Below, one piece after another: positions 6,421 through 14,306 of a stretch of DNA of 26,268 nt (position 1 is the stretch's first letter; the number at the start of each line of letters is the position of its first letter). Position numbers and translations under genes: made by a program. Source of the DNA: JAAZIN01 sp964441025 (lineage in GTDB: Bacteria; Bacillota; Dethiobacteria; DTU022). The stretch is taken from the NCBI GenBank assembly GCA_964441025.1, contig CAYTXG010000023.1:1-26268 (forward strand), given 5' to 3'. A model generated the notes under the pieces. The model did not search any database. It was given only the letters and a program-made list of their open reading frames with translations, and was not told the origin of the DNA.

Positions 6421-7695
6421 CTATGAGTGCCTGGTGTTTTGAAATAGAACCAGGGAGCTGTCGGCGGTAATGGGTTGGGCCTTTTTATGCAATACCAGGT
6501 CCGGGGCGGGACAATTCAGTCTGAACTCATCCTCTATCCGGGCCAGGATCCTCAGGGAGCGGGCCTTGTTGCAGTTGGGCAGGAGCAGCAGAAGCTGGGC
6601 TTCATGTGTCCGGCAGATGATATCCCCTTTCCGGAGGCTGTAGCGAAGCACCCGGGAAAGGTGCTCCACCGCCTGCCGCAGGTTCTCCGGGGGCAGCTTG
6701 CGAAAGTCGGGGGCGGTCAGCGCCAGCAAAGCCAGGCAGGTGCGCTGTCCGTTTCTTTCCATGCGCTTCTTTTCCAGTTTGAAAAAGTATTTAAAGATCT
6801 CGGGATCGCACTGAAGAGCGCCTGCGGTGCTGTCATGATCTTTCAAGCGCTCCTGGATTTCAGAAAGATTCAAGTTGTAGCTCTCTTCGTGATCAAATCG
6901 GACCCTGCTGTAGAGCAGGCGCATGGCTTCCGAGGGCTTTTCCCCCATCTCCTTGTAAAAGGCAGCCGTTACATTTTCGTAATGCGAACGGGCCTGCTTC
7001 TTCTTTCCCCCTTCAAGAAGGGCTTCCAGGTAATAGAGGTGCAATTTCTCCTCAAAGTAATCGATCTCCAGGGCGCTGCCGCAGAGTTCGGCGATCTCTG
7101 CGAAGCGGTTCTCATTTTTTAACAGACCCGCCAGCATGAGCATGCTTTTGAGGTAAAGCCGGTGGTAATAGCTGCGGGCAGACTGCACCCATTCCTCACC
7201 GGCGCATTCGGGGAGATAATCCCCCAGATACAGCTTTTTCGCTTTCTTGAGCAGATCAATGGCTACACCCGGGTAAGTCTCCTTAAGCTCCTCCGCGTTA
7301 AGGACCGTCTCCTCAAATTCGTCTACATCCAGCCGGTAGGCGCTGTTTTCAACCCACCGGTAACATCCATGGGCAAAAACAACGTTTGAAGCCAGCCCGG
7401 CCAGCAGCGGTTCATCGGCAAACAGGCGGCGCAGCCGGAATACAATTGAACGCAGCGCCCGGTTGGGATCGCTGTAACGGTGCCCGGGCCATAAGGTATG
7501 GAGGATGTTTTCCGGAAAAAGCGCTTTGCCGCGGTAAGTGATCAGATATTGAAGCAGGGATAATACCTTTTCAGCGCGTATAACGCTTTTCAGGAGAGGT
7601 TTGCCCGCTCGCCCGATCAAAAAGCGCCCCAGGGTATATATCTCTATAGACCCCTCGCCATCTCTTAACAGCCGCGGACCTTCATTTTTATCCAT
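6421..7695 (-). CDS. SARP/BTAD-family transcriptional regulator with degenerate GGDEF-like C-terminus
   Basis: A 424-residue cytoplasmic regulator. Residues 16-115 resemble the OmpR-type winged helix of SARP proteins (IEIYTLGRFLI, LLQYLITYRG, LWPG, NRALRSIVFRLRR). Residues 120-265 are a bacterial transcriptional activator domain of helical TPR-like repeats (DEFEE, YLGDYLPE, EEWV, SARSYYHRLYLKSML). The last 120 residues (about 296-400) follow a GGDEF outline: FFKLEKKRMERNG, LRKGDIICR, LLLLLPN, LARIEDEFR. The active motif itself is replaced (THEAQ at 363-367), so cyclase activity is unlikely. It lies just upstream of, and in the same direction as, the signal peptidase and TasA-like genes, so it may control them; that is inference. 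The ATG has no clear Shine-Dalgarno; a TATAAT ends 2 nt before it, so the start could be further downstream. Confidence 0.75.
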   Translation of the reverse strand: MDKNEGPRLLRDGEGSIEIYTLGRFLIGRAGKPLLKSVIRAEKVLSLLQYLITYRGKALFPENILHTLWPGHRYSDPNRALRSIVFRLRRLFADEPLLAGLASNVVFAHGCYRWVENSAYRLDVDEFEETVLNAEELKETYPGVAIDLLKKAKKLYLGDYLPECAGEEWVQSARSYYHRLYLKSMLMLAGLLKNENRFAEIAELCGSALEIDYFEEKLHLYYLEALLEGGKKKQARSHYENVTAAFYKEMGEKPSEAMRLLYSRVRFDHEESYNLNLSEIQERLKDHDSTAGALQCDPEIFKYFFKLEKKRMERNGQRTCLALLALTAPDFRKLPPENLRQAVEHLSRVLRYSLRKGDIICRTHEAQLLLLLPNCNKARSLRILARIEDEFRLNCPAPDLVLHKKAQPITADSSLVLFQNTRHS

Positions 7696-7809
7696 ATATT
7701 ATAATTAAACATGCATTATTGATTTTCCTGCTTTATTTTGCAAGAATCTTTGAATAATTTCCCAATCACGGTTTCACGTTCAGGACCGGACCCGGTCCCC
7801 GCAGCTGCC

Positions 7810-8895
7810 TCAGGTGGATTTTTCTTCTTCCATCTTTCTCTTGTTTTCCGCCGCTATGCCTTTGTATCTTTCATGTTCGGCGTTTGTCCTGCTGAAGTAG
7901 TGTTCGCCGGTGCCGTCCTCCTTGTAAACAAAGTATAAATATTCGGTATTCTCAGGATAGAGCGCCGCCTCAAGGGAGACCTTGCCCGGAGCGCCCACGG
8001 GTCCCGGCGGCAGCCCGGGATTGAGGTAGGTGTTGTAGGGCGAAGGGACCCTGGTATCGGCTATGGATAAAACCTCTTTGACTTCCCCCAGGATATATTG
8101 AATGGTGGCACAGGACTCAAGGGGATAGCTCCTGTCGAGACGGTTGTGGAATACGCCGGAGACGGTCTTGCGCTCATGATCGACCCGCGCCTCGCGCTCA
8201 ATAATGGAGGCCAGGCTCAGGATCTCATGCAGGGTCATCTCCAGCTCTGTGCAGCGCTGCCTCCAGGTTTCATCAAAGAGGAGGTCGAAGCGGCTCAGCA
8301 TGAGAGTAATAATCTCCCTCTCGGAAGAGCCTGCGGCGATCTCATAGGTATCGGGAAAAAGGTAACCCTCCAGGACATATTCCACCTGCGGATTAGAGGC
8401 TGATTCCTGCAAAAAGGAGAACTGCTCCAGGATCTGCGGGGGCGGGCTTGCCGCCAGATCCAGGAAATGATCCCTGTCAACAAGGCCCGTGTCGGCAAGA
8501 CGTCCGGCAATTTGCTTTACAGTAAAACCCTCGGGGATGGTAAACCATTCCGTCTCAAAGTCCACTGCACCGGAAGCGATCTTCGCGGCGATTTCCGGAA
8601 GTGCCATGGACCGTTCAAGATCGTAAGCGCCGGCCATGAATTTTTGCTCAAGCCGGTGGTAGCGGGCATAGAGCCGGAAAATCGCCGCGCTGCGGATTAC
8701 CCCTTTTTCAGCAAGGGCTTCGGCGATCTGCCTGGCGCCCATGCCCGGCTCGATCTCCAGGCGGATGGGCTCCCCGGCAGCGGCGGCATCCACAGGGCGG
8801 AGCATCCGGTTCAAGCCGGCGGCGGCGCCGGCGGCGCAGATGATCAACAGCGCCAGGACAACACAGGGGATCAGGATTCGCCGTTTCACAGCCAC
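7810..8895 (-). CDS. mltG: Endolytic murein transglycosylase MltG
   Basis: A 361-residue membrane-anchored enzyme that cuts nascent peptidoglycan glycan strands. It has one membrane segment (about 8-28), a LysM-like part (PGMGARQIAEAL near 50-61, repeated as PEGFTVKQIAGRL near 121-133), and the YceG catalytic domain. The catalytic Glu is Glu233 in SIIEREARVDHER; further family motifs are SYPLESCATIQY, PYNTYLNPGLPPGP and a C-terminal YFSRTNAEHERY. Length is normal. The start is GTG preceded by GGGGGGAT. It is the last gene of the alaS-ireB-ruvX series, an order found widely in Bacillota. Confidence 0.96.
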   Translation of the reverse strand: MAVKRRILIPCVVLALLIICAAGAAAGLNRMLRPVDAAAAGEPIRLEIEPGMGARQIAEALAEKGVIRSAAIFRLYARYHRLEQKFMAGAYDLERSMALPEIAAKIASGAVDFETEWFTIPEGFTVKQIAGRLADTGLVDRDHFLDLAASPPPQILEQFSFLQESASNPQVEYVLEGYLFPDTYEIAAGSSEREIITLMLSRFDLLFDETWRQRCTELEMTLHEILSLASIIEREARVDHERKTVSGVFHNRLDRSYPLESCATIQYILGEVKEVLSIADTRVPSPYNTYLNPGLPPGPVGAPGKVSLEAALYPENTEYLYFVYKEDGTGEHYFSRTNAEHERYKGIAAENKRKMEEEKST

Positions 8896-8937
8896 GGCAG
8901 CATCCCCCCTTCCTCTCGTTATATGTATAAGCGACCT

Positions 8938-9753
8938 TTAAAAGAAATTCTCGTCCCCATCTTCGTCTTCTTCTTCATCTTCATCTTCCTGCTCATCCAA
9001 CCGCTCTTCCCAGGCCTCGGCAACACGCTTCCATTCATCCTCGTCTTCAACCTCGGAGAGGGTCTCTTCACCCGTTTCGTCGTCCATTTCCACGCGAAAG
9101 ATATAGGCGTCGTCCTCAAAATCAACGGCAAAATCCTCCGCCTCGCCTTCTTCGCCGTAGACCGGCAGCAATATGGCGTAGCGCTTTTCATCCACCAGGA
9201 ATGCATCAATTACAGCAAAATCATGTTCATTGCCCGCTTCGTCTGTCAGAGTGACCACGTCATCCCTGCCCACGCTGCTTTCTTCCATCACCGGACACAC
9301 GCTCCTTTTGAATTTATTGGAGGCTGGCTGCTGCCCCTTCGGTTTCACGGCACTGCTGAGATAGGTTTCCAGGATCAGGACGGCGGCAAGCATATCCCTG
9401 ATCTCTTTGCGGTCCTTCCGCCGCACATTGCCGGCAATAAGGGTCCGCTCCGCCGCCCTGGTGGTAAGCCGTTCGTCCACAAACTCCACCGTGAGCCCCG
9501 TCCGCCTCTCGATAGCCGCGGCAAGTGCCCCGGCGCCCTTCACCGCTTCCCCCCGCTCTCCGGAGAGGTGCAGGGGCAGGCCGGCTACGATCCGGGTCAC
9601 GCCGTATTCCCGGCAGAGGGCGGCCAGGCGCTCCAGGGCTGCGGCCTGCTTTTCGTACGTTATAACCGTAAGCCCCTGTGCGGTTATGCCAAGAGGGTCG
9701 GAAATAGCCACCCCTATTCGTTTTTGCCCAAGATCAAGCCCAAGAATGCGCAA
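8938..9753 (-). CDS. ruvX: Fusion of RuvX (YqgF) nuclease-like protein with a DUF1292 domain
   Basis: One 271-residue frame holds two genes that are normally separate neighbours. Residues 1-135 are RuvX/YqgF, the RNase H-like protein involved in Holliday junction or rRNA processing (GLDLGQKRIGVA with Asp7, VAGLPLHLSG, FVDERLTT, and Asp120 in DMLAAV). Residues 160-271 are DUF1292 (DDVVTLTDEAGNEHDF, YAILLPVYGE, AYIFRV) ending in an extremely acidic tail. Residues 136-155 are a short unrelated linker. Inside the linker lies AAAAGGAGC followed by GTG-ATG at 9291-9286, exactly where a separate DUF1292 gene would start. So the DUF1292 part may also be made alone. The TTG start of ruvX has AGAGGG about 6 nt upstream. 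A sequencing or assembly error removing the ruvX stop is possible. Confidence 0.9.
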   Translation of the reverse strand: MRILGLDLGQKRIGVAISDPLGITAQGLTVITYEKQAAALERLAALCREYGVTRIVAGLPLHLSGERGEAVKGAGALAAAIERRTGLTVEFVDERLTTRAAERTLIAGNVRRKDRKEIRDMLAAVLILETYLSSAVKPKGQQPASNKFKRSVCPVMEESSVGRDDVVTLTDEAGNEHDFAVIDAFLVDEKRYAILLPVYGEEGEAEDFAVDFEDDAYIFRVEMDDETGEETLSEVEDEDEWKRVAEAWEERLDEQEDEDEEEDEDGDENFF

Positions 9754-9765
9754 GAAGAACCCTCT

Positions 9766-10038
9766 TTACCCTTCTTCTTCAGCGCGCTGCAGGTAACTGG
9801 CCACGAGTTCTTCCAGAAGCTCGTCCCGCTCCACCTGCCTGATCAGGCTGCGCGCATTCAAATGGTTCGTAATGTAAGCGGGATCGCCTGACAGAAGATA
9901 GCCTACCAGTTGATTTAGAGGATTATACCCTTTTTCTTTCAAGGCCCCGTAAACATCCAGCAGGATCTTCCGGGCCTTGTTTTCGCTTTCTTCAGCATCA
10001 ACCTGAAAATAAACAGTTTTATCCTGCTGTTGATCCAC
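9766..10038 (-). CDS. ireB: IreB/ReoM family regulatory phosphoprotein
   Basis: A small cytoplasmic protein of the UPF0297 (DUF965) family, known as IreB in Enterococcus and ReoM in Listeria and Bacillus. There it is a substrate of the PASTA-domain Ser/Thr kinase and links kinase signalling to control of MurA stability and cell-wall synthesis. The family core is nearly complete: KEKGYNPLNQLVGYLLSGDP, then AYI and RDELLEELV. A Thr in DKTVYF near the N-terminus lies where the phosphorylated Thr is in ReoM. I prefer the GTG start at 10038, with GGGGGGAAG in front and the Thr at position 8. An in-frame ATG at 10053, 3 nt after the alaS stop, is the alternative. Confidence 0.93.
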   Translation of the reverse strand: MDQQQDKTVYFQVDAEESENKARKILLDVYGALKEKGYNPLNQLVGYLLSGDPAYITNHLNARSLIRQVERDELLEELVASYLQRAEEEG

Positions 10039-10056
10039 TGCGCTTCCCCCCATTGT

Positions 10057-12717
10057 TTATCCAGTAGGCGCCTGGTCGCCGCCGCCTGCCCCCAGCTGCC
10101 GGCGAACCATATCCCGGACCAGCTGCAGCGCTTCCGGAAGTGCGGCCGGATTCTTTCCACCGGCCTGGGCCATTTCAGGGCGGCCTCCCCCCCCGCCGCC
10201 AACACAACGGGCCGCGGCGGAAATGATGCTGTTTGCCTGCAGGCCGCGCTTCACCAGATCCGCGGTAACCGCCCCTACAAGCAGGACCTTCTCCTCATGA
10301 ACCGCTCCCAGGACGGCGACGAGCGAGGGCAGCCTGTCCCTGAGCAGGTCGGTCATTGCGCGCAGTTCATCAATGCTCTCCGCCTTGACGGCGGCGCTGA
10401 GCACGCTGACCCCTTCAACAGTTTCCACTCCCGAAAGGAGCTCTTTAATGTTGTAGCCGTGCAGCTTCTCTTTCAGCCGCCGGTTGAGGCGCTCCAGATC
10501 GCGGTTTGCCTGGATCAGCTCCTCGGTTTTCTGCGAAAGCTGATCAGGGGCGGCCTTCAGAAGGAGGGCCAGGTCGTCCAGCAAATCACCGGCGACGACG
10601 GCGCTGCGGTAAGACTCCATCCCGGTGAGCGCCTCAAGGCGGCGCATTCCCGATCCGATCCCCTCTTCCGAAAGAATCCGGAAAAGGCCGATCTCTCCTG
10701 TTGCATGGACATGGGTGCCTCCGCAGAGCTCCTTGCTGTAAGCGCCGGCGCTGACAACCCTGACAATGCCGGCGTCGTATTTTTCGGTAAAAAGAGCCAC
10801 CGCCCCGCAGCTCTCCGCCTCTGAAAGGTTCATCCTTTCCACAGTCACCGGAAGGTTTTCCAGAATTTTGCTGTTGACGGATTTTTCAATGCATCGCTGC
10901 TCCCCGGGGGAAATGGCCTGGAAATGGTTGAAATCAAAACGGAGCCGGTCGGAGGTTACCAGGGAGCCGGCCTGGTTCACATGCTCGCCCAGGGTCTCTT
11001 TCAAGGCCCTGTGCAGCAGGTGGGTGGCGGTATGGCTGCGGCAGACGCCGCGGCGGCGGGTGTCATCCACACGGGCGGCGGCGGCATCCCCTGTGGAAAG
11101 GCGGCCGCTTTCCACCTTCCCCTCGTGAACAATCTGCCCGCCGGGGGTGAAGAAGGCCCTGGCAATAACGGCGCGCCCTTCCGCCGCCTCAATAATCCCG
11201 CTGTCGCCAACCTGCCCGCCCGCTTCGGCATAAAAAGGGGTGCGGTCAAGAAAGAGCTCCACGTTTTCCCCCTCTTTAACCTGCTCCCGGGGCTCACCGT
11301 TTACCAGCAGCAGCTTGATTTCAGCTTTTTCCTCCAGGTGATCATAGCCTGTGAACAGCGTCTCCACGTTCCCGGCGGCGGAATACGAACCATTTATCCC
11401 GTTCCCGCCCCCCCCGGATGCGGCCCGCGCTTCCCGGGCCCGCCTCTGCTGTTCGCTCAGGTGGCGGTTGAAGATGTCGTGATCCACGGTCATATTGCGT
11501 TCCTTTAAGATTTCCGAGGTAAGATCAAGGGGAAATCCGTAAGTATCGTATAGTTTAAACGCCAGTTCGCCCGGCAGCTGCTTCCGCCCTTTCTCTTCGA
11601 GGTCCTGAATGTAATCCTCCAGGATATCAATGCCCACAGCCAGGGTCTCCTGAAAACGCTTCTCCTCAGTCCCCACAACCTGCATGATAAACTCGCGGCG
11701 CTCTTTCAGTTCGGGATAAACCCCGCCCATCAAGCCCGCCAGCAACGGAACGGCGCCTGCCAGGAAGCTGCCGGAGAGCCCGATGGACCGTCCGTGGCGG
11801 GCGGCTCGGCGGATCAGGCGGCGCAGGACATAGCCCCGCCCCTCGTTGGAGGGAAGCACGCCGTCGGCAACAAGAAAGGCGATGCCCCGCGCATGTTCGG
11901 CAACGATGCGCAGGGGAATACCGGTGCTGCCACCAGAATCCACCTCTCCGGCCAGGCCGGTAAAGTGTTCGATTAGCGGCCTGAAGAGATCGGTCTCATA
12001 AACAGAGCCCACGCCCTGCAGCGCCGTGGCCAGCCGCTCCAGCCCGGCCCCGGTATCGATATTTTTCTGTTTCAGGAGGGTAAGTTCGCCGCCGGGCTCC
12101 CGGTTGAACTGGGTGAAAACCAGGTTCCAGATCTCCAGGTAGCGATCGCACTCGCAGCCGGGTTTGCAGTCCTCGCCGCCGCAGCCATACTCCGGGCCCA
12201 GATCGTAATAGATCTCGGAGCAGGGTCCGCAGGGGCCGGCGCCGATTTCCCAGAAGTTGTCGTCCTTGCCCAGGCGGACAATACGGCCGGCGGGAACGCC
12301 TATGCGCTTCCGCCATATATCGTAGGATTCATCATCCTCCTCATAGATGCTGACCCAGAGCCTCCCGGCAGGGAGGCGGTACACCTCGCGGACCAGCTCC
12401 CAGGACCATTCAATGGCCTCCTCCTTGAAATAATCGCCGAATGAAAAGTTGCCGAGCATTTCAAAGAAGGTGGCATGGCGGCCGGTATAACCGACGCGCT
12501 CAATGTCGGGGGTGCGCACACATTTCTGACAGGTGGCAATGCGGGTGTGCGGCGGTTTCCTCTCGCCCGTGAAAAAAGATTTCAGCGGCGCCATGCCTGC
12601 TCCGATAAGGAGCAGCGAGGGGTCGTTTTGGGGGATCAAAGAAAAACTGGGCATCACCAGGTGCCCTTTTCCGGTAAAATAATCTAGAAACAGGGCGCGG
12701 ATTTTACTGCTTTGCAT
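10057..12717 (-). CDS. alaS: Alanyl-tRNA synthetase
   Basis: A full-length 886-residue cytoplasmic enzyme that charges tRNA-Ala. The class II catalytic core is at residues 1-245 (YFTGKGH, RIATCQKCVRT, GNFSFGDYFKEEAIEW, GAGLERLA). A Cys-rich stretch (CGGEDCKPGCECDRY, about 179-193) matches the known insertion before EIWNLVF. The editing domain has the zinc or water-binding set: His562 and His566 in SHTATHLLH, Cys665 and His669 in CGGTHV. The C-Ala region is at the end, with a Gly-rich GGGGGGRPEMAQAGG motif. The ATG start has GAGGGGGT 10 nt upstream. ireB follows within a few bases. Confidence 0.98.
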   Translation of the reverse strand: MQSSKIRALFLDYFTGKGHLVMPSFSLIPQNDPSLLLIGAGMAPLKSFFTGERKPPHTRIATCQKCVRTPDIERVGYTGRHATFFEMLGNFSFGDYFKEEAIEWSWELVREVYRLPAGRLWVSIYEEDDESYDIWRKRIGVPAGRIVRLGKDDNFWEIGAGPCGPCSEIYYDLGPEYGCGGEDCKPGCECDRYLEIWNLVFTQFNREPGGELTLLKQKNIDTGAGLERLATALQGVGSVYETDLFRPLIEHFTGLAGEVDSGGSTGIPLRIVAEHARGIAFLVADGVLPSNEGRGYVLRRLIRRAARHGRSIGLSGSFLAGAVPLLAGLMGGVYPELKERREFIMQVVGTEEKRFQETLAVGIDILEDYIQDLEEKGRKQLPGELAFKLYDTYGFPLDLTSEILKERNMTVDHDIFNRHLSEQQRRAREARAASGGGGNGINGSYSAAGNVETLFTGYDHLEEKAEIKLLLVNGEPREQVKEGENVELFLDRTPFYAEAGGQVGDSGIIEAAEGRAVIARAFFTPGGQIVHEGKVESGRLSTGDAAAARVDDTRRRGVCRSHTATHLLHRALKETLGEHVNQAGSLVTSDRLRFDFNHFQAISPGEQRCIEKSVNSKILENLPVTVERMNLSEAESCGAVALFTEKYDAGIVRVVSAGAYSKELCGGTHVHATGEIGLFRILSEEGIGSGMRRLEALTGMESYRSAVVAGDLLDDLALLLKAAPDQLSQKTEELIQANRDLERLNRRLKEKLHGYNIKELLSGVETVEGVSVLSAAVKAESIDELRAMTDLLRDRLPSLVAVLGAVHEEKVLLVGAVTADLVKRGLQANSIISAAARCVGGGGGGRPEMAQAGGKNPAALPEALQLVRDMVRRQLGAGGGDQAPTG

Positions 12718-12749
12718 GCTCTTTGTAACCCCCTCGTGAGATCAAAGCA

Positions 12750-12778
12750 ATTATATCTTTCGCCATTAGACATGTCAA
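12750..12778 (-). promoter_or_regulatory. Consensus sigma-A promoter for alaS
   Basis: The minus strand reads TTGACA (12778-12773), a 17-bp spacer, then TATAAT (12755-12750): both hexamers match the vegetative consensus exactly. It lies about 33 bp before the alaS start and probably drives alaS-ireB-ruvX-mltG. No T-box leader is present between promoter and gene. Confidence 0.9.
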
Positions 12779-12852
12779 TAAAGGAGAAAAGTGCTGGCGG
12801 AATGCGGCGGGGTATCCGGGCGACGCAGCTTTGGGGAGCCCGGCCGCCTGTT

Positions 12853-12885
12853 AATATATCAAGAGAACCGTCCCCGTGATATATT
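12853..12885. repeat. Palindromic repeat, GAACCGTCCCC-loop family, copy 3
   Basis: Arms AATATATCA (12853-12861) and TGATATATT (12877-12885) pair perfectly over 9 bp around AGAGAACCGTCCCCG. It starts 3 nt beyond the stop of the permease gene. Copy 4 is nearly its exact reverse complement. Confidence 0.8.
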
Positions 12886-12888
12886 TGT

Positions 12889-13953
12889 TTAGCCTGAGCG
12901 CAAGAGGATGAGCAGGTGTTTGCCCAGGATGCGCAGGGTCAGCGCCGCCGGAACCGCCAGGAGCAGGCCCGCAAAGCCGAAGAGCTTCCCGCCCAGCAGC
13001 AGGGCGATAATTATGGCCAGCGGATGCAGGTGGGCGCTGCGGCCGATGATCACCGGCACAATGAGCTGGCATTCCACCTGCTGGATGATGACAATCAGGA
13101 GGATTACTTTCAGCGAGAGCAGGGGCGTGTCCAGAAAGGCCACTATCCATGCAGGCACGGCGCCGATGATGGGGCCGACAATGGGGATGAGGTTGGTGAT
13201 GCCGATAATGATGGCCAGGACCAGGGGAAATCTCACCCCCAGCAGGAGAAAGCCGGCGTAGGTCAAAAGGGCCACGGCAAAGCTGACGAGGAGGCTGCCG
13301 CGGATAAAGGCGCCCAGGGCGCCGTTGATCTCCCCGGCAGCGGCGGTGACAAAGCGGCGGTAGCCCGGCGGGAACAGGATCAGGAGCGCCCTTTTCAGGG
13401 AGGTTTCATCCCGCAGAAAGAAGTAGGTGAGAACGGGCACCAGCACAAGAAGGATTGCGCTGTTTAAGAGGGAGAGCAGAAAGTTGTAGAGATGCTCCAT
13501 CCGGTCGGCGAGGAGATCGCCCAGCGCCGCAAAATTGTTTTCCACAATTTCACGTGCATTGGGGGGCAGGCTGAAACGGCGGTAGCCCGCCTCCATGCGG
13601 TGCAGAAATTCCTGTGCCGCGTCGGCATATGAGGGCAGCTGGTTGATCAGCTCCTGCAGATCATCCAGGAAAAGCGGCGCCACCCTGACACAGAAAACAA
13701 ATAGAACAATGGCAAAGAGCAGGTAGAGCACGATGATGCCCGCGGGGCGGGAGATGCGGCGCCGCTCCATGAAGCTGACCAGGGGCGCCAGCAGGTAAGC
13801 AACGATCAGGGCGGCGAGGAAGGGCGCCAGCGCAGAAAAGATGGCCCGGCGCACCTTGATCAACCAGATCAGCGGCAGCAGGATCAGGAAGCCCAGGATC
13901 AGGCAGATCAGCCCCTGCTGCCAGGGTTTCAAGCGGGATATTCTGTCTTGCAC
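12889..13953 (-). CDS. AI-2E family transporter (PerM/YtvI-like permease)
   Basis: An integral membrane protein of about 354 residues with the AI-2E transporter layout: paired N-terminal helices (LICLILGFLILLPLIWLI, then FLAALIVAYLLAPLV), a soluble segment in the first half, and a C-terminal helix group with GITNLIPIVGPIIGAVPAW and a final QLIVPVIIGR motif. Members export varied small molecules or work as sodium/proton antiporters; the substrate cannot be told here. I chose the GTG at 13953 because AGGAGAG lies about 7 nt upstream. An in-frame ATG at 14001 would start inside an inverted repeat and lacks a ribosome site. Confidence 0.9.
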   Translation of the reverse strand: MQDRISRLKPWQQGLICLILGFLILLPLIWLIKVRRAIFSALAPFLAALIVAYLLAPLVSFMERRRISRPAGIIVLYLLFAIVLFVFCVRVAPLFLDDLQELINQLPSYADAAQEFLHRMEAGYRRFSLPPNAREIVENNFAALGDLLADRMEHLYNFLLSLLNSAILLVLVPVLTYFFLRDETSLKRALLILFPPGYRRFVTAAAGEINGALGAFIRGSLLVSFAVALLTYAGFLLLGVRFPLVLAIIIGITNLIPIVGPIIGAVPAWIVAFLDTPLLSLKVILLIVIIQQVECQLIVPVIIGRSAHLHPLAIIIALLLGGKLFGFAGLLLAVPAALTLRILGKHLLILLRSG

Positions 13954-13974
13954 CGCGCTCTCTCCTAAGATTTT

Positions 13975-14060
13975 TAAAAACCTCTTCGCCGGATGATCCA
14001 ACCCTGACTGATATATATTCTGCAGCAGGGTTGAAACAATACCGAACGAAGAGGTTTTTA
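13975..14060. repeat. Nested inverted repeat in the permease leader
   Basis: A perfect 14-bp outer pair, TAAAAACCTCTTCG (13975-13988) and CGAAGAGGTTTTTA (14047-14060), encloses an 8-bp inner pair, CAACCCTG (13999-14006) and CAGGGTTG (14026-14033). Both lie between the zinc-ribbon gene and the permease start. In minus-strand RNA the outer right arm ends in a run of U, so the structure could terminate transcription or act as an attenuator about 15 nt before the permease ribosome site. Confidence 0.65.
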
Positions 14061-14069
14061 CAATCTTGT

Positions 14070-14258
14070 TTATTTTTGCTCCTCTGTCAGGGAGACCGGG
14101 ATTAGAGAGCCGTCAGCTTCAACATAGAACATACAGGCGGCATCGCGCGGGTTGGCTTTAAACTCCATCAGGCACTGCCAGCAGTAATACTGATTGCTGC
14201 CTACTTTACCGGTATCCGCGGAGCGGCACAGCGGGCACCGCATCATGGACACTTCCAC
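14070..14258 (-). CDS. Small zinc-ribbon protein
   Basis: A 62-residue (or 57-58-residue) protein with two zinc knuckles: CPLC near residues 8-11 and CWQC near 27-30, in the pattern MRCPLCRSADTGKVGSNQYYCWQC. Conserved hydrophobic and charged residues follow (LMEFKANP, SLIPVSL). Four closely placed Cys indicate a treble-clef-like zinc ribbon. The function is unknown. The listed start is GTG at 14258; ATG at 14246 or 14243 is equally possible, because no start has a strong ribosome site. It lies 48 bp downstream of mnmA and may be co-transcribed with it. Confidence 0.7.
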   Translation of the reverse strand: MEVSMMRCPLCRSADTGKVGSNQYYCWQCLMEFKANPRDAACMFYVEADGSLIPVSLTEEQK

Positions 14259-14306
14259 TTCAAGTTGAAATACTATGATTAGATATTATATCCAGATCCG
14301 GCCCGT

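Noticed and set aside
7780..7797. GGACCGG/CCGGTCC palindrome after mltG as a terminator
   Set aside because: The two arms are only 2 nt apart, too tight to fold fully, and no T-run follows.
8467..9891. A 474-codon open frame on the plus strand across mltG and ruvX
   Set aside because: Antisense shadow of mltG and ruvX with no family features.
12718..12749. T-box leader before alaS
   Set aside because: Only about 30 bp separate the promoter from the gene and no GGTGGTACCGCG motif is present.
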